This document shows positions 36,301-49,200 of a stretch of DNA of 64,000 bases, piece by piece. The DNA is from Hofstenia miamia. Lineage: Eukaryota; Xenacoelomorpha; Acoela; Hofsteniidae. A program made the translations under genes and the position numbers. The DNA lies in contig CABFPE010000558.1 of assembly GCA_900660155.1 (NCBI GenBank), positions 224,567 through 288,566 of the forward strand. Direction: 5' to 3'. Each line of letters starts with the position of its first letter. The first letter of the stretch is position 1. Below the pieces are notes generated by a model. It was not told the DNA's origin and searched no databases. It saw nothing but the letters and a program-made list of their open reading frames with translations.

Positions 36301-39300
36301 TAAACATGATGTTTAATTCAATTCATTAAATATTCTCCGTGTGTATTCGGATTAATAGTTGTTGAAATAGTATTGTCTCCCGCATTACAAACATTTAATT
36401 TCAGCTAAGGTTGTTAAAATATAATATAAAGGTTCTCTTAGCTCAGTTCATAATATTGAACACTGATTGTCTTATGAATACGTATTTGTTACTAAAGGGA
36501 GACATGTCAATTTAGAAAACAAATTCTACAAATATATTTGATTAAGGTTTATATTTTTTTCATGACGTCAGTCCTTTTTTTGTATTTTTGTCCAACCTGC
36601 TTAGTATACCATATTAATAAATATTACTGTATTATTTCAGTCTATCAGTTTATATGTAGGAAGTTTTCTGTGGTTTTTTATTGCGATATATTTATTATTG
36701 AAAATATAGCGATATTTTGGACATTTCTGTATCTGTAACCTGTGGCTTTTGTGTTAAGTGTACTATTTCACTATCATGGGTGTCAATATTCACATCCATT
36801 GTGTAAATTACTAAAACTTATACAATTTATGTAAGTATTCATATCCAGTGCTCGATATTTAAAAAAAGTCATTTTTATTATATAAATAGAAATTTCATTC
36901 ATTTAACGTTCTCTTTGTATTATGTGTTAATTGACATATTATATAGGGTTTAAAAACGTAAGTTTTCCATTTCCATCAAGCTTTAATTGTAGAATATATA
37001 TAGTTTCAGTCTCGTGTTAGCTATTATTTGCGAATGTTTGATCATTTTTGATAGCAGTATTTACAGAATTCTATTTGCCTAGCTACCGTGTTTCGCCTTT
37101 AACAGTTGTGAAATCACAATGTTTGGCTAAAACTGCAAATTCTTTGTCAATGTGAGGTTGACAAATTTGATTTAATCAAACAAAATTCGTCAATTTGTTG
37201 TCAAATATTTATGATCATGATCCGAAGAGGTCGAATGCCTCACAAAATATAAATAAACACATGCCAGTCCAAATTTTATTTGCTGTCATCACCCACCTGC
37301 AACTCTTCTAAAATGTATATTTGTTATACTTCATGTTATCGCATTGCTAGTTATGTTTTGATGAATTCACCTACACCATTTCCAATTACATTTGAGAATT
37401 CGTCATTTGAATTCATTTTACGAATTAGTAAGCATGCTTTGAAGATGTGACGTTGCCTTTAAAGTTTTTCATGGAGAAAGGTAATATCATTGTTACTTCA
37501 ATATCAATCAACTAATTTCAATTGCCTCCGTTGAAATCTGCCGATTTTCAATTTTATTATTTTAGCATTTAAGAAAATTTCCAATGCTATAGGATACTTA
37601 AATCAAAATAGAAAAAGTGCCTTTGAAAAACCTAATAATAGACCCCAAGTGCTTCCACGCTGCAGCTATTTTAATTTATTAGTTTTTGTTTAAATTACTT
37701 CTACAACAGCCTTGAGATTTATACTGGTTTTGCGGTGTTTAAAAAGCATTATTCTGCAAGCATAAATTAACAATTCTCAAGCGATCTCAAAACTTTTTTG
37801 CAGATTTTAGTAAAAGTTTCAAAAACACAATTTCTTTGTCAATATTTAATGTATCTAAAAAGAACAACTGCTCCACAATAGGAATTATATTTATTTACAT
37901 GTAAATATAATCATAATATTTTAAAGCCTTATATTGCATCACAATCGATTATACTTTTACATTGATTTGTAATAAAATATTTACAAAAATATTTGAATGT
38001 TATCTAAGTATGGAAGACATGAACGTTGGTTTTTGAAATTCTGATAATTATTTGAAAGTGTTGTTTATAAAGTATATAATATTTGCAATTTCATGTGATA
38101 TCTAATTATGCATATATTTGAATAAATAGGGTAAATTTATATTATTTAACATCCAATTTATTTAAAATTACATATCAGGCTGGGCTGCAAACGATTTATT
38201 TTTACCATCTGAAAGTGTCATCTATTGCTAAAGTATCTACATTGAATTTATATCGTTGCGTAGCTGTGCTAAGCTCATGCAAAGAAGTTATATTTGAAAT
38301 TGATGATTTAAATATAAAATATGCATACATAGCAACATCTTATGTAAGGTGAAATTTTTTATTAGACTAAGGAAACAAGCTTAGCCTATTAATGGCATAT
38401 AACATACCAGTAAAAATATGAGATTTTTCTTAATTGAATGACATAAATTATAGAAATCCGTTAAGAAAGGACATAAAATTTAAAGTTCAGATCAGCATAA
38501 CCTATAATTATAATGTTACTGGAACTTCAAGTCCTGCTATTTGTGCATAGAGATAATTTTCTCTGTAGTATCGTATAGTTAATTTTCAGAAAGTTATGTG
38601 AAATTATTTTTTACTATTTTAATAAATATAGATTAATACAAAATCAATTTTGTATCGAAAGCTCACATTTGGCCACAGAGCCTGGAATAATAGACTTTTA
38701 AAAAAATTATGAATGTTTTTATGTAAATAAATATAGTTCCTATTGTGAAGCAGTTGTCCTATTTAATTACACTAATAGGAAGGGGTGGAAAACAAATCTC
38801 TTTTCTATTTGGAGAAGTATCAAAAAGTCTTGGCAAATATGAAAGTTGATATCAGACATGCCAAACCTATACTCACTCTTTGAAATATTCAAGTTACATA
38901 AATGTGCAAAATCACCAAGCTTGAATTGAAGTTAAATGTTTATTAAAGTGGCGATGAAAAACTTTAACTGCACTCGAGGCACCCTAAAATTGAAAAGCAT
39001 GCTAAAAATTAGTAGAATAAATTTCAAATAATAATTACGCTTTCTCTAATGAATTTGACGCTCTCTCAAATGCAAATTGGAAATGGCGTAGACGAAGGCA
39101 TTTGTTTAAATTTGAATGAGTCTAACAGACATTAAATCATAAAATGTCGGTATTGAGCTTACAACCTCTTATTGTATTTAATCAACTACAGAAGTTTTAA
39201 ACCATAATGAACAGCCTATGAAATCGAAATCCTTCAACTACATTCGATTTGAAAAGATTAGTTAATGAAACTACAACTAATTTTGATCACTATGGAGAAT

Positions 39301-41293
39301 TTCTTGATGACTCAGATGTCTAATTATAAATAGTCTTTATGTAGAAAGTTCAACTGATAATATATTCTGAGCAAATCCAACTCTTAACCTCGGTAGGCAA
39401 CTACTATGAAGCTATACGTTCATGAATAGCTATAAAATATTGAGGGATTTTAGAATAAAAAGTCTGTTTATTATTCAGGCATGTTCTAGGTAGGGATGGG
39501 CAATTAATCGATGCATTTCTCAAAAAATTCGATTAGTATTTGAGGAACGATTAATCGCTAATATATTTATAGAAGATTATTACATTTTTAGATGTTTTGA
39601 CAAGAGAGTTGAATTCAAGTCACGTTTAAATTGTAAAAAATCGTATAGTGCTATGTAGAGATTTGCAGGTCATTTTAAATTGGCAGTCGCGGTGCAATCC
39701 GGTGGAATTTGATCCTGTTGAAACTCTCAACTAAAATGTGTTAGATATGAAAATCTCTTGGCTTGAATATGTGAAAGCAATTACTTATCTATAGTTAGAA
39801 ATAGCATAGTTAAATAATTTATCTCAAAACCTAGTTAATTACTATGAATGAGCTGAACACGGATATTTTGTTTCGGATCACCATTTTCGAAAAAATATTT
39901 TTGCTGAATCCTGATTGACTTGCGTTGATTTTTCAATAAAGTACAAAAAATGTGTCCTTGCTTGGTGGGTCATATTTTACACATGATTATATTTTCATTA
40001 TTAAAAAATCGATGCCCAACTTGTAATTTTCAAGCATGTGTTTCCATAATATCCAGGCGCGGTTTTAGGGGAGGCGGCACCTCTGTCAGAAACGGTCTAA
40101 ACATTATATGAAATGGCGGACTTTTTATGTGATTATTTCGATAAAATTTTTTTATTGTTTTCAATTCAATAGAAACCATTTTTTCAAAAATTTTTCTACT
40201 CCCATCAATAAGGGACTAGCTTTCCTGTGTATAAGTATGAACTTTAGTTTTTGTCAAGAATCTCAAATTAATAAAAATTTTGCAAAATATGATTTTTATA
40301 ACTTGCAAATACAAAATTGTTATATTTTTTAAGAAAAAAATTGAACCGCCCTTCCGTTCGCGCCTAATATGTCCTAAGCTTTATTCCAGAAAGTTAAACC
40401 AGCAAATATTGACGTTATTAAAATTTTCGCTGAAGGAAATTGAAATTTTACGTTAAAAAACTCGCGCTCTATGTCTGCCCAAACAAACCATTTTCCAGGA
40501 AGATCAATTTGTGATTAATGTTGAATTATTTTCAATGTACATTAAAAAACACTAAATTTCTAAACCCTGCTTAGATTTACGATTATAACTAAGTAAATCT
40601 GTGAAATTTACCTTTCGTAATGTCGATTACTCATCTTAACTTAAAACTTAATACGCCCTCACGCCATTGGCAAACTATATCAATAACATTCACGTTTCAT
40701 ATAGGGCATCAAACTTAGAAAATGTATTTTATCCTCCTAAGAAAATGGTTTCGAAAAAACCAGCCCCAATGATTTATAGTGAGTTTGACGTTACTGTCGG
40801 TGATCAGTATTTGCGATGTGGTGATTAATTAAAATGTTTTGAATTGATTATTACTCGTTGAATACTTGTGTGTTTTGGACACTGCTAGTTTCATGTTTTT
40901 GTGTATTCACTTTTTCTGTATTGACAAATAATAGTAGTCTAGATTTTGGCGGTTGACATTCTTTTCGTTATATTGACTTTAAAGTTGCAGTGTCTCGCCT
41001 GATCGTTTTGTGGTCGCTAATGTGCAGTATATACACACGCTAATTTAAGCATTATTTAGCTCAAACGCATGCAAGAACAACTAGCCAAATATCAGAGAGA
41101 GCTGGAAGAAGCTAAGCGCAATTCTTCTGGCTCTAATTCATCCGCTTCTCTTGGTACGCCTGCACCGCCTTCAACTCAACCTCCTCCAATGCCTGCTTCT
41201 CGTGCTGCACCCCCACCTACCAACTATTCTAATTATTCCCGACCAACCACTGCTGCCAGTGCCTCTTACAGAAGTGCTGCCTACAATAAATGA
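31530..41293 (+). CDS. Septin, SEPT2 group, nine exons, 415 aa
   Basis: Exons: 31530-31632, 31676-31886, 31925-32059, 32102-32321, 34821-34966, 35008-35121, 35335-35364, 35917-35971, 41060-41293. All junctions are GT-AG and every phase closes, giving 1248 nt. Septins are GTP-binding proteins that assemble into hetero-oligomeric filaments at membranes and division furrows. The start (in-frame stop 9 nt upstream) gives [10 protein letters not shown], as in the animal SEPT1/2/4/5 group. A polybasic stretch (18-25) is followed by the P-loop GESGLGKST (35-43), DTPGYGD (92-98), AKAD (173-176) and the septin-unique element with RGRQYPWG (245-252). Exon 7 adds ten acidic residues just after this domain. 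Residues about 321-358 form a coiled coil ([20 protein letters not shown]), and 359-415 are a Ser/Pro/Tyr-rich tail. ATTAAA at 41425 may be the poly(A) signal. Introns 1-3 and 5 are 38-43 nt, while introns 4, 7 and 8 are 2499, 552 and 5088 nt. Confidence 0.95.
32873..33439. mobile_element. Possible TTAA-flanked element in septin intron 4
   Basis: The right end reads, in complement, TTAACCCGTTAACTGCCGAC, which resembles piggyBac-type terminal repeats. The left end TTAACCCCCATGAC matches it only over the first seven bases. A weak call. Confidence 0.25.
34134..34323. mobile_element. TTAA-flanked MITE in septin intron 4
   Basis: The ends are TTAACCCTATCTTGCCCG on the left and, in complement, TTAACCCTTTCGCGGTCG on the right. 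They are inverted over about the first eleven bases and both begin with TTAA, the target of piggyBac-superfamily elements. The 190-bp length and lack of coding potential suggest a non-autonomous derivative. Confidence 0.5.
39492..40018. mobile_element. Possible hAT-like non-autonomous element in septin intron 8
   Basis: The left end TAGGGATGGGCAATTAATCG and the right end (complement AAGTTGGGCATCGATT) share GGGC and ATCGAT in inverted order, reminiscent of hAT ends. No target duplication could be matched, so the call is tentative. Confidence 0.25.
40055..40364. mobile_element. Short hAT-like element in septin intron 8
   Basis: The left end AGGCGCGGTTTTAGGGGAGG and the right end (complement GGCGCGAACGGAAGGGCGG) are imperfect inverted repeats, GC-rich against an AT-rich interior. 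The flanking octamers TAATATCC (40047-40054) and TAATATGT (40365-40372) agree in six of eight positions, consistent with an aged 8-bp target duplication. Confidence 0.45.
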
Positions 41294-42394
41294 GATATTC
41301 CTTTTATTCCAACAACTTCATCGTTTAGATAGATCTCATGTGTCTATAAATTTATACGGAGTATCTATTTCCTAAGAAACTATAATATTTCAGTCCTACG
41401 GGTCGCGCCCATTTATTAGGTTTTATTAAATTTTTCTAAACGATGATTCCAAGCTATTTATCTATTAACCTTAGTCTTGTTTTTAATTGCTTATTTAAAA
41501 AGGTGAATTTTTCTAGATTGGAGATCGCGCATGTCTTGTTTTGTGAAAAAAGAGAATGGCTTGAATGCGTTAAGTCTTGAATATTGGTGCTATTTGTCAT
41601 CTGCAGTTTGATTATTGTAAAATATTGTTAATTGTCAGTTGATTGTTTTAACTAATTTTTTATTTGTGTCTACTCGGAAATATATGTATGATTTTAAATA
41701 ATAGCCATGCTTTCATAAATTGACATTATTTATAGATATTCATGTATGATTTATACGTATACATGTGTTTGCATGTATTTGCTTTTAGTCGAAAATCGGA
41801 AGTATATCAACAGATATCTAAATCGTACAAAAACATAAGTTGGTATAAAATCTTGAGAATTACGAAATGCATAAAAAGTAGAACATGAGAACTTCATAAT
41901 TCCCTTGTTCGAAATACCTGATCAAAATGTTTTTTGCAATGAATGTAATTCAAAAAATTTTTTCCATTTATTCCTAGGTTTATAAAGCACTAAGGTCCTA
42001 TGCTGGTCATTCAAACAAAGTACCTTGGGAGTATGACAAAGTTTCAACTATCTAAAAAGAATTTAAAACATCAGTTACTATGTGCTAAATTTCCCATGTT
42101 TGACTATATTTTCACGAAACGATAATTGTCTCAATAGTTAAATGACGATAATTCTCATCAAACTACAACGCGAAACCCAATTTTAGGCTTACATTGAGAT
42201 CATTTATATCACTTTCAGACTTAACTTTTTGAATTTTTATAAATGAATTTATAGATTTCCATCGAGTAAACTCATGTTTTTACATAAAAGAAAATATTTA
42301 ATATTAGTTAACTAAAGAATCATTTATTAGGTAAGAGCACCCTTATTACATGCCTTAAATGAATTTTAGTTTAAGATGTTATTATTAACCAAGG
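41294..42394. other. Septin 3' flank, AT-rich
   Basis: Contains the putative 3' UTR of the septin. No other gene or element end was recognised. Confidence 0.45.
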
Positions 42395-42760
42395 AAGTAT
42401 GGATCGCCCGCGGTGAATATCATACTGGTTTTTCTAGTAGACAATAATAAAAAAGAATTAAAGAACATGACACCAGTTCTAGAGTATTCAATCATTAAAT
42501 AAATGCGGATTAAAATTTGAAACGCAAATATTACACGAGACATCACGATCAAGTTATTTAAAATTCATTGAGAGCATTTTTAAAATTCTTCAACCAAGTT
42601 TAAACACCAAAGACAACTATAATTATAAATTAAACTTACCAATATTTAAAATTTAGAAAATTATAATTATAAAATCTAGTAAATTTAGAGGCAGTAATTT
42701 GTAAAGAAACTGATGATAACTTTGTAAGTCAAAATATATCTACATGTTCTTATTGAGAAG
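42395..42760 (+). mobile_element. Penelope-like element fragment, GIY-YIG end and tail
   Basis: A decayed plus-strand frame reads GEYHTGFSSRQ, then KRIKEHDTSSRVFNH, and a remnant of the LKIIES...QPSLNTK region, parallel to the 11572-11889 copy. It ends with the PLE tail (AACTTTGTAAGTCAAAATAT). Many stops. Older than the minus-strand copies. Confidence 0.55.
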
Positions 42761-43395
42761 TATGAATCACTCATTCTTATAGCATCAAAAGGATTAACTT
42801 TATTATATTCTAGATTTACAAAATTCAATTATTTCAATAATTTACAAAGGCCTCATTACAACGAATAATAGCATTCAACAATTTCTGAATATAAATATTT
42901 CTTTATCAATATGAAAATGACCTAAAATTATAATTTGGGATTGTTTTAAAACTTTTTTTAAATCTTCGCATTGTCGAATTGCTTTGGGGATAAATTACAA
43001 ATGAAGTTTTTCTGTACATGTAACTTTTTCAAAACTAGTTTGATAAGAGATTCTATATTCAGATAAATGTTTACAATTCAATAACTGATAATTTATCTGA
43101 ATAGTGTCATAAATTGCAAAAAAAATAACGAATCTACAAATCAACATACATTACAAAAGTAACAATTCTTACAGGCTATAGATGAACTTTATATTGCCAT
43201 TTTAATGACGAGTTATCGTATAGTAATTGTTGGAAGATTTAAATCCTAACCATGATGTACCTGAAATATATTTTTGCTTAATTAAGATTTTTTAAAGGTT
43301 TCAATTTTTCAATGCTTTTAATTTCTTTAGGTAGCGAATTCCAGGTTCAAATTGCGACATTAATGAAAGATTTCTTCAAAACTTTTTTCTTATAC

Positions 43396-44248
43396 TTAAC
43401 ACGTAAAAATTTTAAATCTTGAATTCTCTTTATGCGCAAATCCCGGGAATTTAATTGAATTATAAGGCGGTAGATTGTTTACTAATTTGAAAAATGTTAG
43501 CAAGGTATTCAAAATGACGAGCTGTTTTGGAAAGAGAATTAACTTAGAAATATAATGTTGTTTTCGATGAATTTTTGCTGAGATATTCAGTGCCCATTTT
43601 AATTGAATGTCAAGTTTTCTATAAAGCACATCACTTAGATCAGTAAATAAAATGTTTGCATAATTAAGGTGGCTCATGATAAAAGCATGGAAGAATGGAA
43701 TAATTGCGCAAGGTGGTAACTGCTTAACTACTAGTGTCATACTTTTTATACATATAGCTAATTTTCTAACTATTAAATTGATGAGAGTTGAATTTTATCT
43801 TTGAGTCAATAGTTACTCGCAGGTACTTGAAAGGTTCTACAATAGGTACATTAACATTATTAATTTTTAAAGTCATTTTGGAAACATCGTAGTTATTTTT
43901 ATTGGGCTGTAAAATACAAAATNATCTTGAATTCTGTTTATGCGCAAATCCCGGGAATTTAATTGAATTATAAGGCGGTAGATTGTTTACTAATTTGAAA
44001 AATGTTAGCAAGGTATTCAAAATGACGAGCTGTTTTGGAAAGAGAATTAACTTAGAAATATAATGTTGTTTTCGATAATTTTTTGCTGAGATATTCAGTG
44101 CCCATTTTAATTGAATGTCAAGTTTTCTATAAAGCACATCACTTAGATCAGTAAATAAAATGTTTGCATAATTAAGGTGGCTCATGATAAAAGCATGGAA
44201 GAATGGAATAATTGCGCAAGGTGGTAACTGCTTAACTACTAGTGTCAT
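43396..44248 (-). pseudogene. LINE ORF2 C-terminal (thumb) region, present twice
   Basis: The frame LPPCAIIPFFHAFIMSHLNY, ANILFTDLSDVLYRKLDIQL, FFKLVNNLPPYNSIKFPGFA occurs at 43740-43396 and again at 44248-43926, separated by the N at 43923. The two DNA copies differ at only a few positions over about 500 bases. The layout (NY.N.L+, 'Q+KWA+' and a short C-terminus) matches the CR1-like copies at 18.5-22.9 kb but at low identity, so this is a different subfamily. Confidence 0.68.
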
Positions 44249-44452
44249 ACTTTTTATACATATAGCTAATTTTCTAACTATTAAATTGATGAGAGTTGAA
44301 TTTTATCTTTGAGTCAATAGTTACTCGCAGGTACTTGAAAGGTTCTACAATAGGTACATTAACATTATTAATTTTTAAAGTCATTTTGGAAACATCGTAG
44401 TTATTTTTATTGGGCTGTAAAATACAAAATTCTGTCTTAGCTTCATTAATTA

Positions 44453-45832
44453 TCAACTTATGCATTTAGAAATATTTTGACAATTTTGTTGCAATTGAAT
44501 TCCATTGATTCCACCCGCTGAGGGCATTGATATATTATCACTGAAGATGCAGGTGTCATCGGCATATTGAATTAGATTGCAATTAGCTATTGACTGCATG
44601 TGATTTACATAAATACTAAAAAGAAGAGAACCTAGAATCATTCCTTGAGGCACCCCATTGTAAACCGGTAACCAATCAGAAAAAATATCGTTTAATTTAA
44701 TGTAATAGTGCATCAGTTGTTGAAAATTTTTGCGAAATCCAAATTGGGTGTTCGATAATAAATTATACTTATTAAAATGTTCATGTTCGATAATAAATAA
44801 TAATCTTTCGAATATTTTACTTATTGGAGAAGTAATTGAAATTGGTCAATAATTAGTGGCAATTGAAGGATCGTTTTTCTTAAAAATAGGAGTAATGTGA
44901 GCAAGTTTTAGATAATCTGGGAAGTGATTGCATTTTATAGATTCATTAAAGATGAAATTTAAAGGACTTGCAATGATATCTGCAGTCATTTTAAGAGCCA
45001 ATGAGGGGATATTTGAGGGACCACTTGATTTGTTGGACTTAAGCTTAAGAATCGATTTAATAATTTCATAGGTAGTTGAGAATCGGAAATAAAATTCAGG
45101 TGTAAAGATTTTGTGTGAGAGGTTTTTGTATTTAATAAGGGGGGCTTTGTATTTTCTTAAGTTGACAAAAGTCTTGTTTAATTCATTAGAAATTTCTAAA
45201 TTGTCGGTAAGATTATTTGCATTTTCATCTTTAATCACATCAAATGTGTTTGATTTAGATCGCTTATAATTTGTGATTTCTTTTATTAGTTTCCATTTTG
45301 ACTTTTCATTTGGAAGACGCGTATACTCATTTTTGATAAATTCATTGAATGCCCTACGAGATGCAATATACGAGGCATTTCTGGCCTTTTTATAGGCAGC
45401 AAATTTTTTGTTAGTTCGAGAATTATTAAAATGTTTACATGCTTTGTTCCTTTCGTGAATCAAAGCTTTACAAGTGTCAGATATCCAGGGTTTGTTAGAA
45501 AAAGTATTGTTTGCTTTGGATTTGGTTGTGGATTTAACCATTATTTTCCTTTCCGGGCAAAATCAGTTGAGATAAAATTCAAAAATGTCTGAGAAATTTT
45601 TTAGCATTTCATTTATATTTGATGCAGAATATACAGGAAACCAATTTTCTGATGAGAGGGATGATTCAAAATTATTAATATTTTCAATACACTTTTCTAG
45701 AGTTTTAATCAGTTTCATGGTAATTTTTGGGGTTGAATGAGGAGTCATTTGAAATTTGATTGATGTAAAACAGTGATCAGAGAATGATGGATACAAATTT
45801 TCCAATTCTACTCTGTGAGAAATGAATGCCAT
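44453..45832 (-). pseudogene. LINE ORF2: end of endonuclease plus reverse transcriptase
   Basis: From 45832: LENLYPSFSDHCFTSIKFQM is the last endonuclease block. After one in-frame stop come SNKPWISDTCKALIHERNKA, then KSNKSSGPSNIPSLALKM and DYLKLAHITPIFKKNDPS (fingers). NY*PISITSPISKIFE has a stop where the family has Arg (NYRPIS). GFRKN follows. A part of the palm is then deleted, and sequence resumes at YNGVPQGMILGSLLFSIYVN and IQYADDTCIFSD (the catalytic ADD). The first domains of the endonuclease are also missing, being joined directly to ORF1. Not functional. Confidence 0.75.
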
Positions 45833-46083
45833 CTTTTGAAAAGAGACAACTGTTAACTACTTTTGGACCTAAATGAAACTGTGAAAATAATTTAAATACT
45901 GAAAAATTTAATTTTTCTGATAAGTTAGAAATTATTTTATTGACTTTTACTACTTCATTGTTGCCTTGAAGCAGGCTGTTGCAAAAAGGTGGGATTTCAC
46001 TAAGAAAAATCTTAGTAGGACTAAAAATATGGTTGATTTATTTTAATAAGACCAGTAAACTTAGCTTCGAAGTTGGTTGGATT

Positions 46084-47350
46084 CTATAGAATGTCATTTC
46101 TGCCAATTTGTACAAAGACCGTTTTAATTTTTGTTTTCGGGTAGAGTTCCAATGTCTGTTGAAGCTCAGATATGCAGGCTCCAGGATACGAGTGCACGGA
46201 GACCTCTTTGTTTCTGATTATGTTTTTGGATCGTAATTTCCTAAACATGGAGCTACCTAAAATTAAGAAATTAATACCTGGTTTGATCTTGCGAGGTTTT
46301 CTTGGAGAGCGAGTAATAGGTTTATTTCTTGATGAAGTTGAATTCAACAAAGCGTCTGTGACTTCTTGTTCGCGCGTGTTAGGTGCATGGGACATATACG
46401 TGTGATCCTTAAGAAATGAATGCAATGAGAATAACTCCTCTCGACTGAGGGCCAAAAATGGTGCTACAAGTTTGCAATGTTCGACGTCTTTATTGATGGN
46501 AAATCAGTTGAGATAAAATTCAAAAATGTCTGAGAAATTTTTTAGCATTTCATTTATATTTGATGCAGAATATACAGGAAACCAATTTTCTGATGAGAGG
46601 GATGATTCAAAATTATTAATATTTTCAATACACTTTTCTAGAGTTTTAATCAGTTTCATGGTAATTTTTGGGGTTGAATGAGGAGTCATTTGAAATTTGA
46701 TTGATGTAAAACAGTGATCAGAGAATGATGGATACAAATTTTCCAATTCTACTCTGTGAGAAATGAATGCCATCTTTTGAAAAGAGACAACTGTTAACTA
46801 CTTTTGGACCTAAATGAAACTGTGAAAATAATTTAAATACTGAAAAATTTAATTTTTCTGATAAGTTAGAAATTATTTTATTGACTTTTACTACTTCATT
46901 GTTGCCTTGAAGCAGGCTGTTGCAAAAAGGTGGGATTTCACTAAGAAAAATCTTAGTAGGACTAAAAATATGGTTAATTATTTTAATAAGATCAGTAAAC
47001 TTAGCTTCGTAGTTGGTTGGGTTCTTGAGAATATCATTTCTTCCAATTTGTACGAAAACTGTTTTAATTTTTGTTTGCGGGTAGAGTTCCAATGTCTGTT
47101 GAAGCTCAGATATGCATGCACCGGGATACGAGTGCACGGAGACCTCTTTGTTTCTGATTATGTTTTTGGATCGTAATTTCCTAAACATGGAGCTACCTAA
47201 AATTAAAAAATTAATACCTGTTTTGATCTTGCGAGGTTTTCTTGGAGAGCGAGTAATAGGTTTATTTCTTGACGCTGTTGAATGCAAAAAAGCGTCAGTG
47301 ACTTCTTGAAATGCACATTTGAAATGGTCAATGAAGCTTGCAACAAACAA
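46084..47350 (-). pseudogene. LINE ORF1 with GDSL/SGNH esterase-like domain (two partial copies)
   Basis: Two partial frames (46455-46084 and 47350-46718) share KPGINFLILGSSMFRKLRSK, then VSVHSYPGACISELQQTLEL and FVQIGRNDIL. The longer one continues to PTKIFLSEIPPFCN and FSKDGIHFS. The blocks LGSS, IGRND and DGIH are the nucleophile Ser, Asn and Asp-x-x-His motifs of SGNH hydrolases. An esterase-type ORF1 is an established feature of CR1/L2 LINEs. In 45.8 and 46.8 kb alike, DNA coding the DGIH region runs straight into the endonuclease end, so both carry the same internal deletion. Confidence 0.72.
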
Positions 47351-48110
47351 CTATTCTGTTTTTAATAAACCTAAATATAATACATTAAGACATGACATAT
47401 TACCATTTGTGCAATCATTAGTAGCAAGGAACTGTTGTTATATATACATAGAACTGTTATTATGAGGCTGCGTATGTTGATTGATTTCTTCCGATTACAT
47501 GAGATTTTTTAAATCATGGTATTCTATTTGCTGTTTTGTAACATATTACAGCACAATTTTGTTTTTCTACTGCTTTCCTTTATAATTTTTGTGTATATTT
47601 CACTGAAATAATACACATTATTTTTACTAAAAAAATGTATAAACTTGAAAAATCATCTTACATTTCTGTTATGAAAAAGTAGGTATGGATTTTCACAAGT
47701 TTTAATATATTCAGATACATTAAAGCATGTGACTGCTGCTTCTATCACCAGCCTTTTCAATACATCTATTTGTGTCAGAGTATGATAGAAAATAATCAGG
47801 TTTGTTTACGGAACGTATAAATGATCAGTTGTACACAGTCACTTATCTTAATAGTTCCTATTTTATATGCCCATTCTGTGAGCAAATCAAATATTTATAT
47901 ATAGTTTAGACATTGCTAATGTAAATTTTTCTCGTGATGTTACATTTCATAAATGCATCAAGCAACAACTATACAGTAACTCTTCAATGTACATCTAATA
48001 ATAGCTCATTGTTCCTAATGATTGTACTAACAAGGGTTTCGGCGTTGGAGTCGGAACCCGGGACCAGAGTCAAAGAGTCTAGCACTTTCTTCGAAGCCGG
48101 AGAGCCAGAA
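47351..48110. other. Unique flank between LINE copies
   Basis: AT-rich sequence without recognised features, lying between a 5'-truncated LINE ORF1 copy (ending near 47308) and a short GC-rich stretch (48020-48142). Confidence 0.4.
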
Positions 48111-48113
48111 CCG

Positions 48114-48497
48114 TCACAACATTTCAAATGCTGACGGAGCTGNTATGTTTTTGGATCGTAATTTCCTAAACATGGAGCTACCTAAAATTAAGAAATTAAT
48201 ACCTGGTTTGATCTTGCGAGGTTTTCTTGGAGAGCGAGTAATAGGTTTATTTCTTGATGAAGTTGAATTCAACAAAGCGTCTGTGACTTCTTGTTCGCGC
48301 GTGTTAGGTGCATGGGACATATACGTGTGATCCTTAAGAAATGAATGCAATGAGAATAACTCCTCTCGACTGAGGGCCAAAAATGGTGCTACAAGTTTGC
48401 AATGTTCGACGTCTTTATTGATGGTTGAGTCAGTGACGTTTTTAAGTGTGGAGCGGAGAGCGCAATCGACTGTCTTTAGAGAGGACATCGGGGTCAA
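48114..48497 (-). pseudogene. LINE ORF1 N-terminal part
   Basis: Reads MTPMSSLKTVDCALRSTLKN, CKLVAPFLALSREELFSLHS, then HAPNTREQEVTDALLNSTSS and the start of the esterase domain, stopping at the N at 48143. The same sequence up to that point occurs at 46220-46499, so 46499 and 48144 probably belong to one contig path. Confidence 0.65.
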
Positions 48498-48635
48498 GCA
48501 TGTTGAAAGAACTAAGTCATCGTGAATAACATTAAAGTTTGGTGGACTTGGCGGAAACTCAATATACGAAAAATATACATTGCATTCAGATGAAGGCTAG
48601 TAATCTTCCTTAACTAAAAAAGTTTTTTTTGAAAA

Positions 48636-49200
48636 TTAATGAAGATATTGTCTTAATTGAGGTAGCTGAGAAGCTCCCAGTGTTTCTAGGGCCAAGGGCA
48701 CAAATAAATAACCTCCATTATCACAATTATTAAAGTGCTTCGAGTATTTGCGATCTTCAGCTACTATTAGACCCCAGCCTACATTAGATGCCCAAATATG
48801 GAGAAAGTGGTTAGTCACAGGAACGAGTATACCAATACCTCCTATTTTGATTTCATGCAATGTCAGGAAGTGGTGAGCCAATGAATCATGATTAGCATCC
48901 CTTAAGGATTCATCAAATTCTCTTAAAATAACCTCACTATTAGCAGAGGGAGAAATAGATCTCAGTGCATAAGTAAGCTTTGGAGTACTAAAGCACACTT
49001 TAAAAATACACATAGCAAGTTGAGGATCTCCTAGCTCACTGAGCCTTTCTAGAGATACCTGAGCTTTTTAGACCCTTTCCTGAGAAGTAATTGCATATAC
49101 TGGCTATCACTATCTGGAACACCAAGTAGTTCAAAACCACCAATAAATGCCCTGGGAATATTAGAATCAATAATGAAGATTTACATTAGAATGATATTTT
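48636..49200 (-). mobile_element. RT-retroelement fragment C: RT end joined to post-nuclease tail
   Basis: From about 49130: GGFELLGVPDSDSQYMQ-like sequence, SLERLSELGDPQLAMCIFKV, LTYALRSISPSANSEVILRE, then IKIGGIGILVP (the 'SLP..GGLGI' block after RT). This passes directly into AEDRKYSKHFNNCD, YLFVPLALETLGA, which in this family lies after the nuclease. The zinc and nuclease region between them is deleted. Frame changes occur near 49080. Confidence 0.55.

Larger units (their letters stand above)
43040..48500 (-). mobile_element. CR1-type LINE with esterase-like ORF1, internally deleted and duplicated by contig joins
   Basis: On the minus strand the order is ORF1 (48497 to about 46084, and again 47350-46718), the end of the endonuclease (SDHCF, 45832 onwards), RT (45541-44453), thumb region (44248-43396) and a 3' UTR with a terminal hairpin (43056-43103). 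Single Ns at 43923, 46500 and 48143 mark joins where nearly identical sequence repeats on both sides. The repeats of ORF1 and RT are therefore probably unmerged overlaps or alleles and not true tandem copies. Confidence 0.75.

Noticed and set aside
46904-47309. Plus-strand frames opposite the LINE ORF1
   Set aside because: They are antisense shadows of the esterase-type ORF1, which has catalytic motifs on the minus strand.
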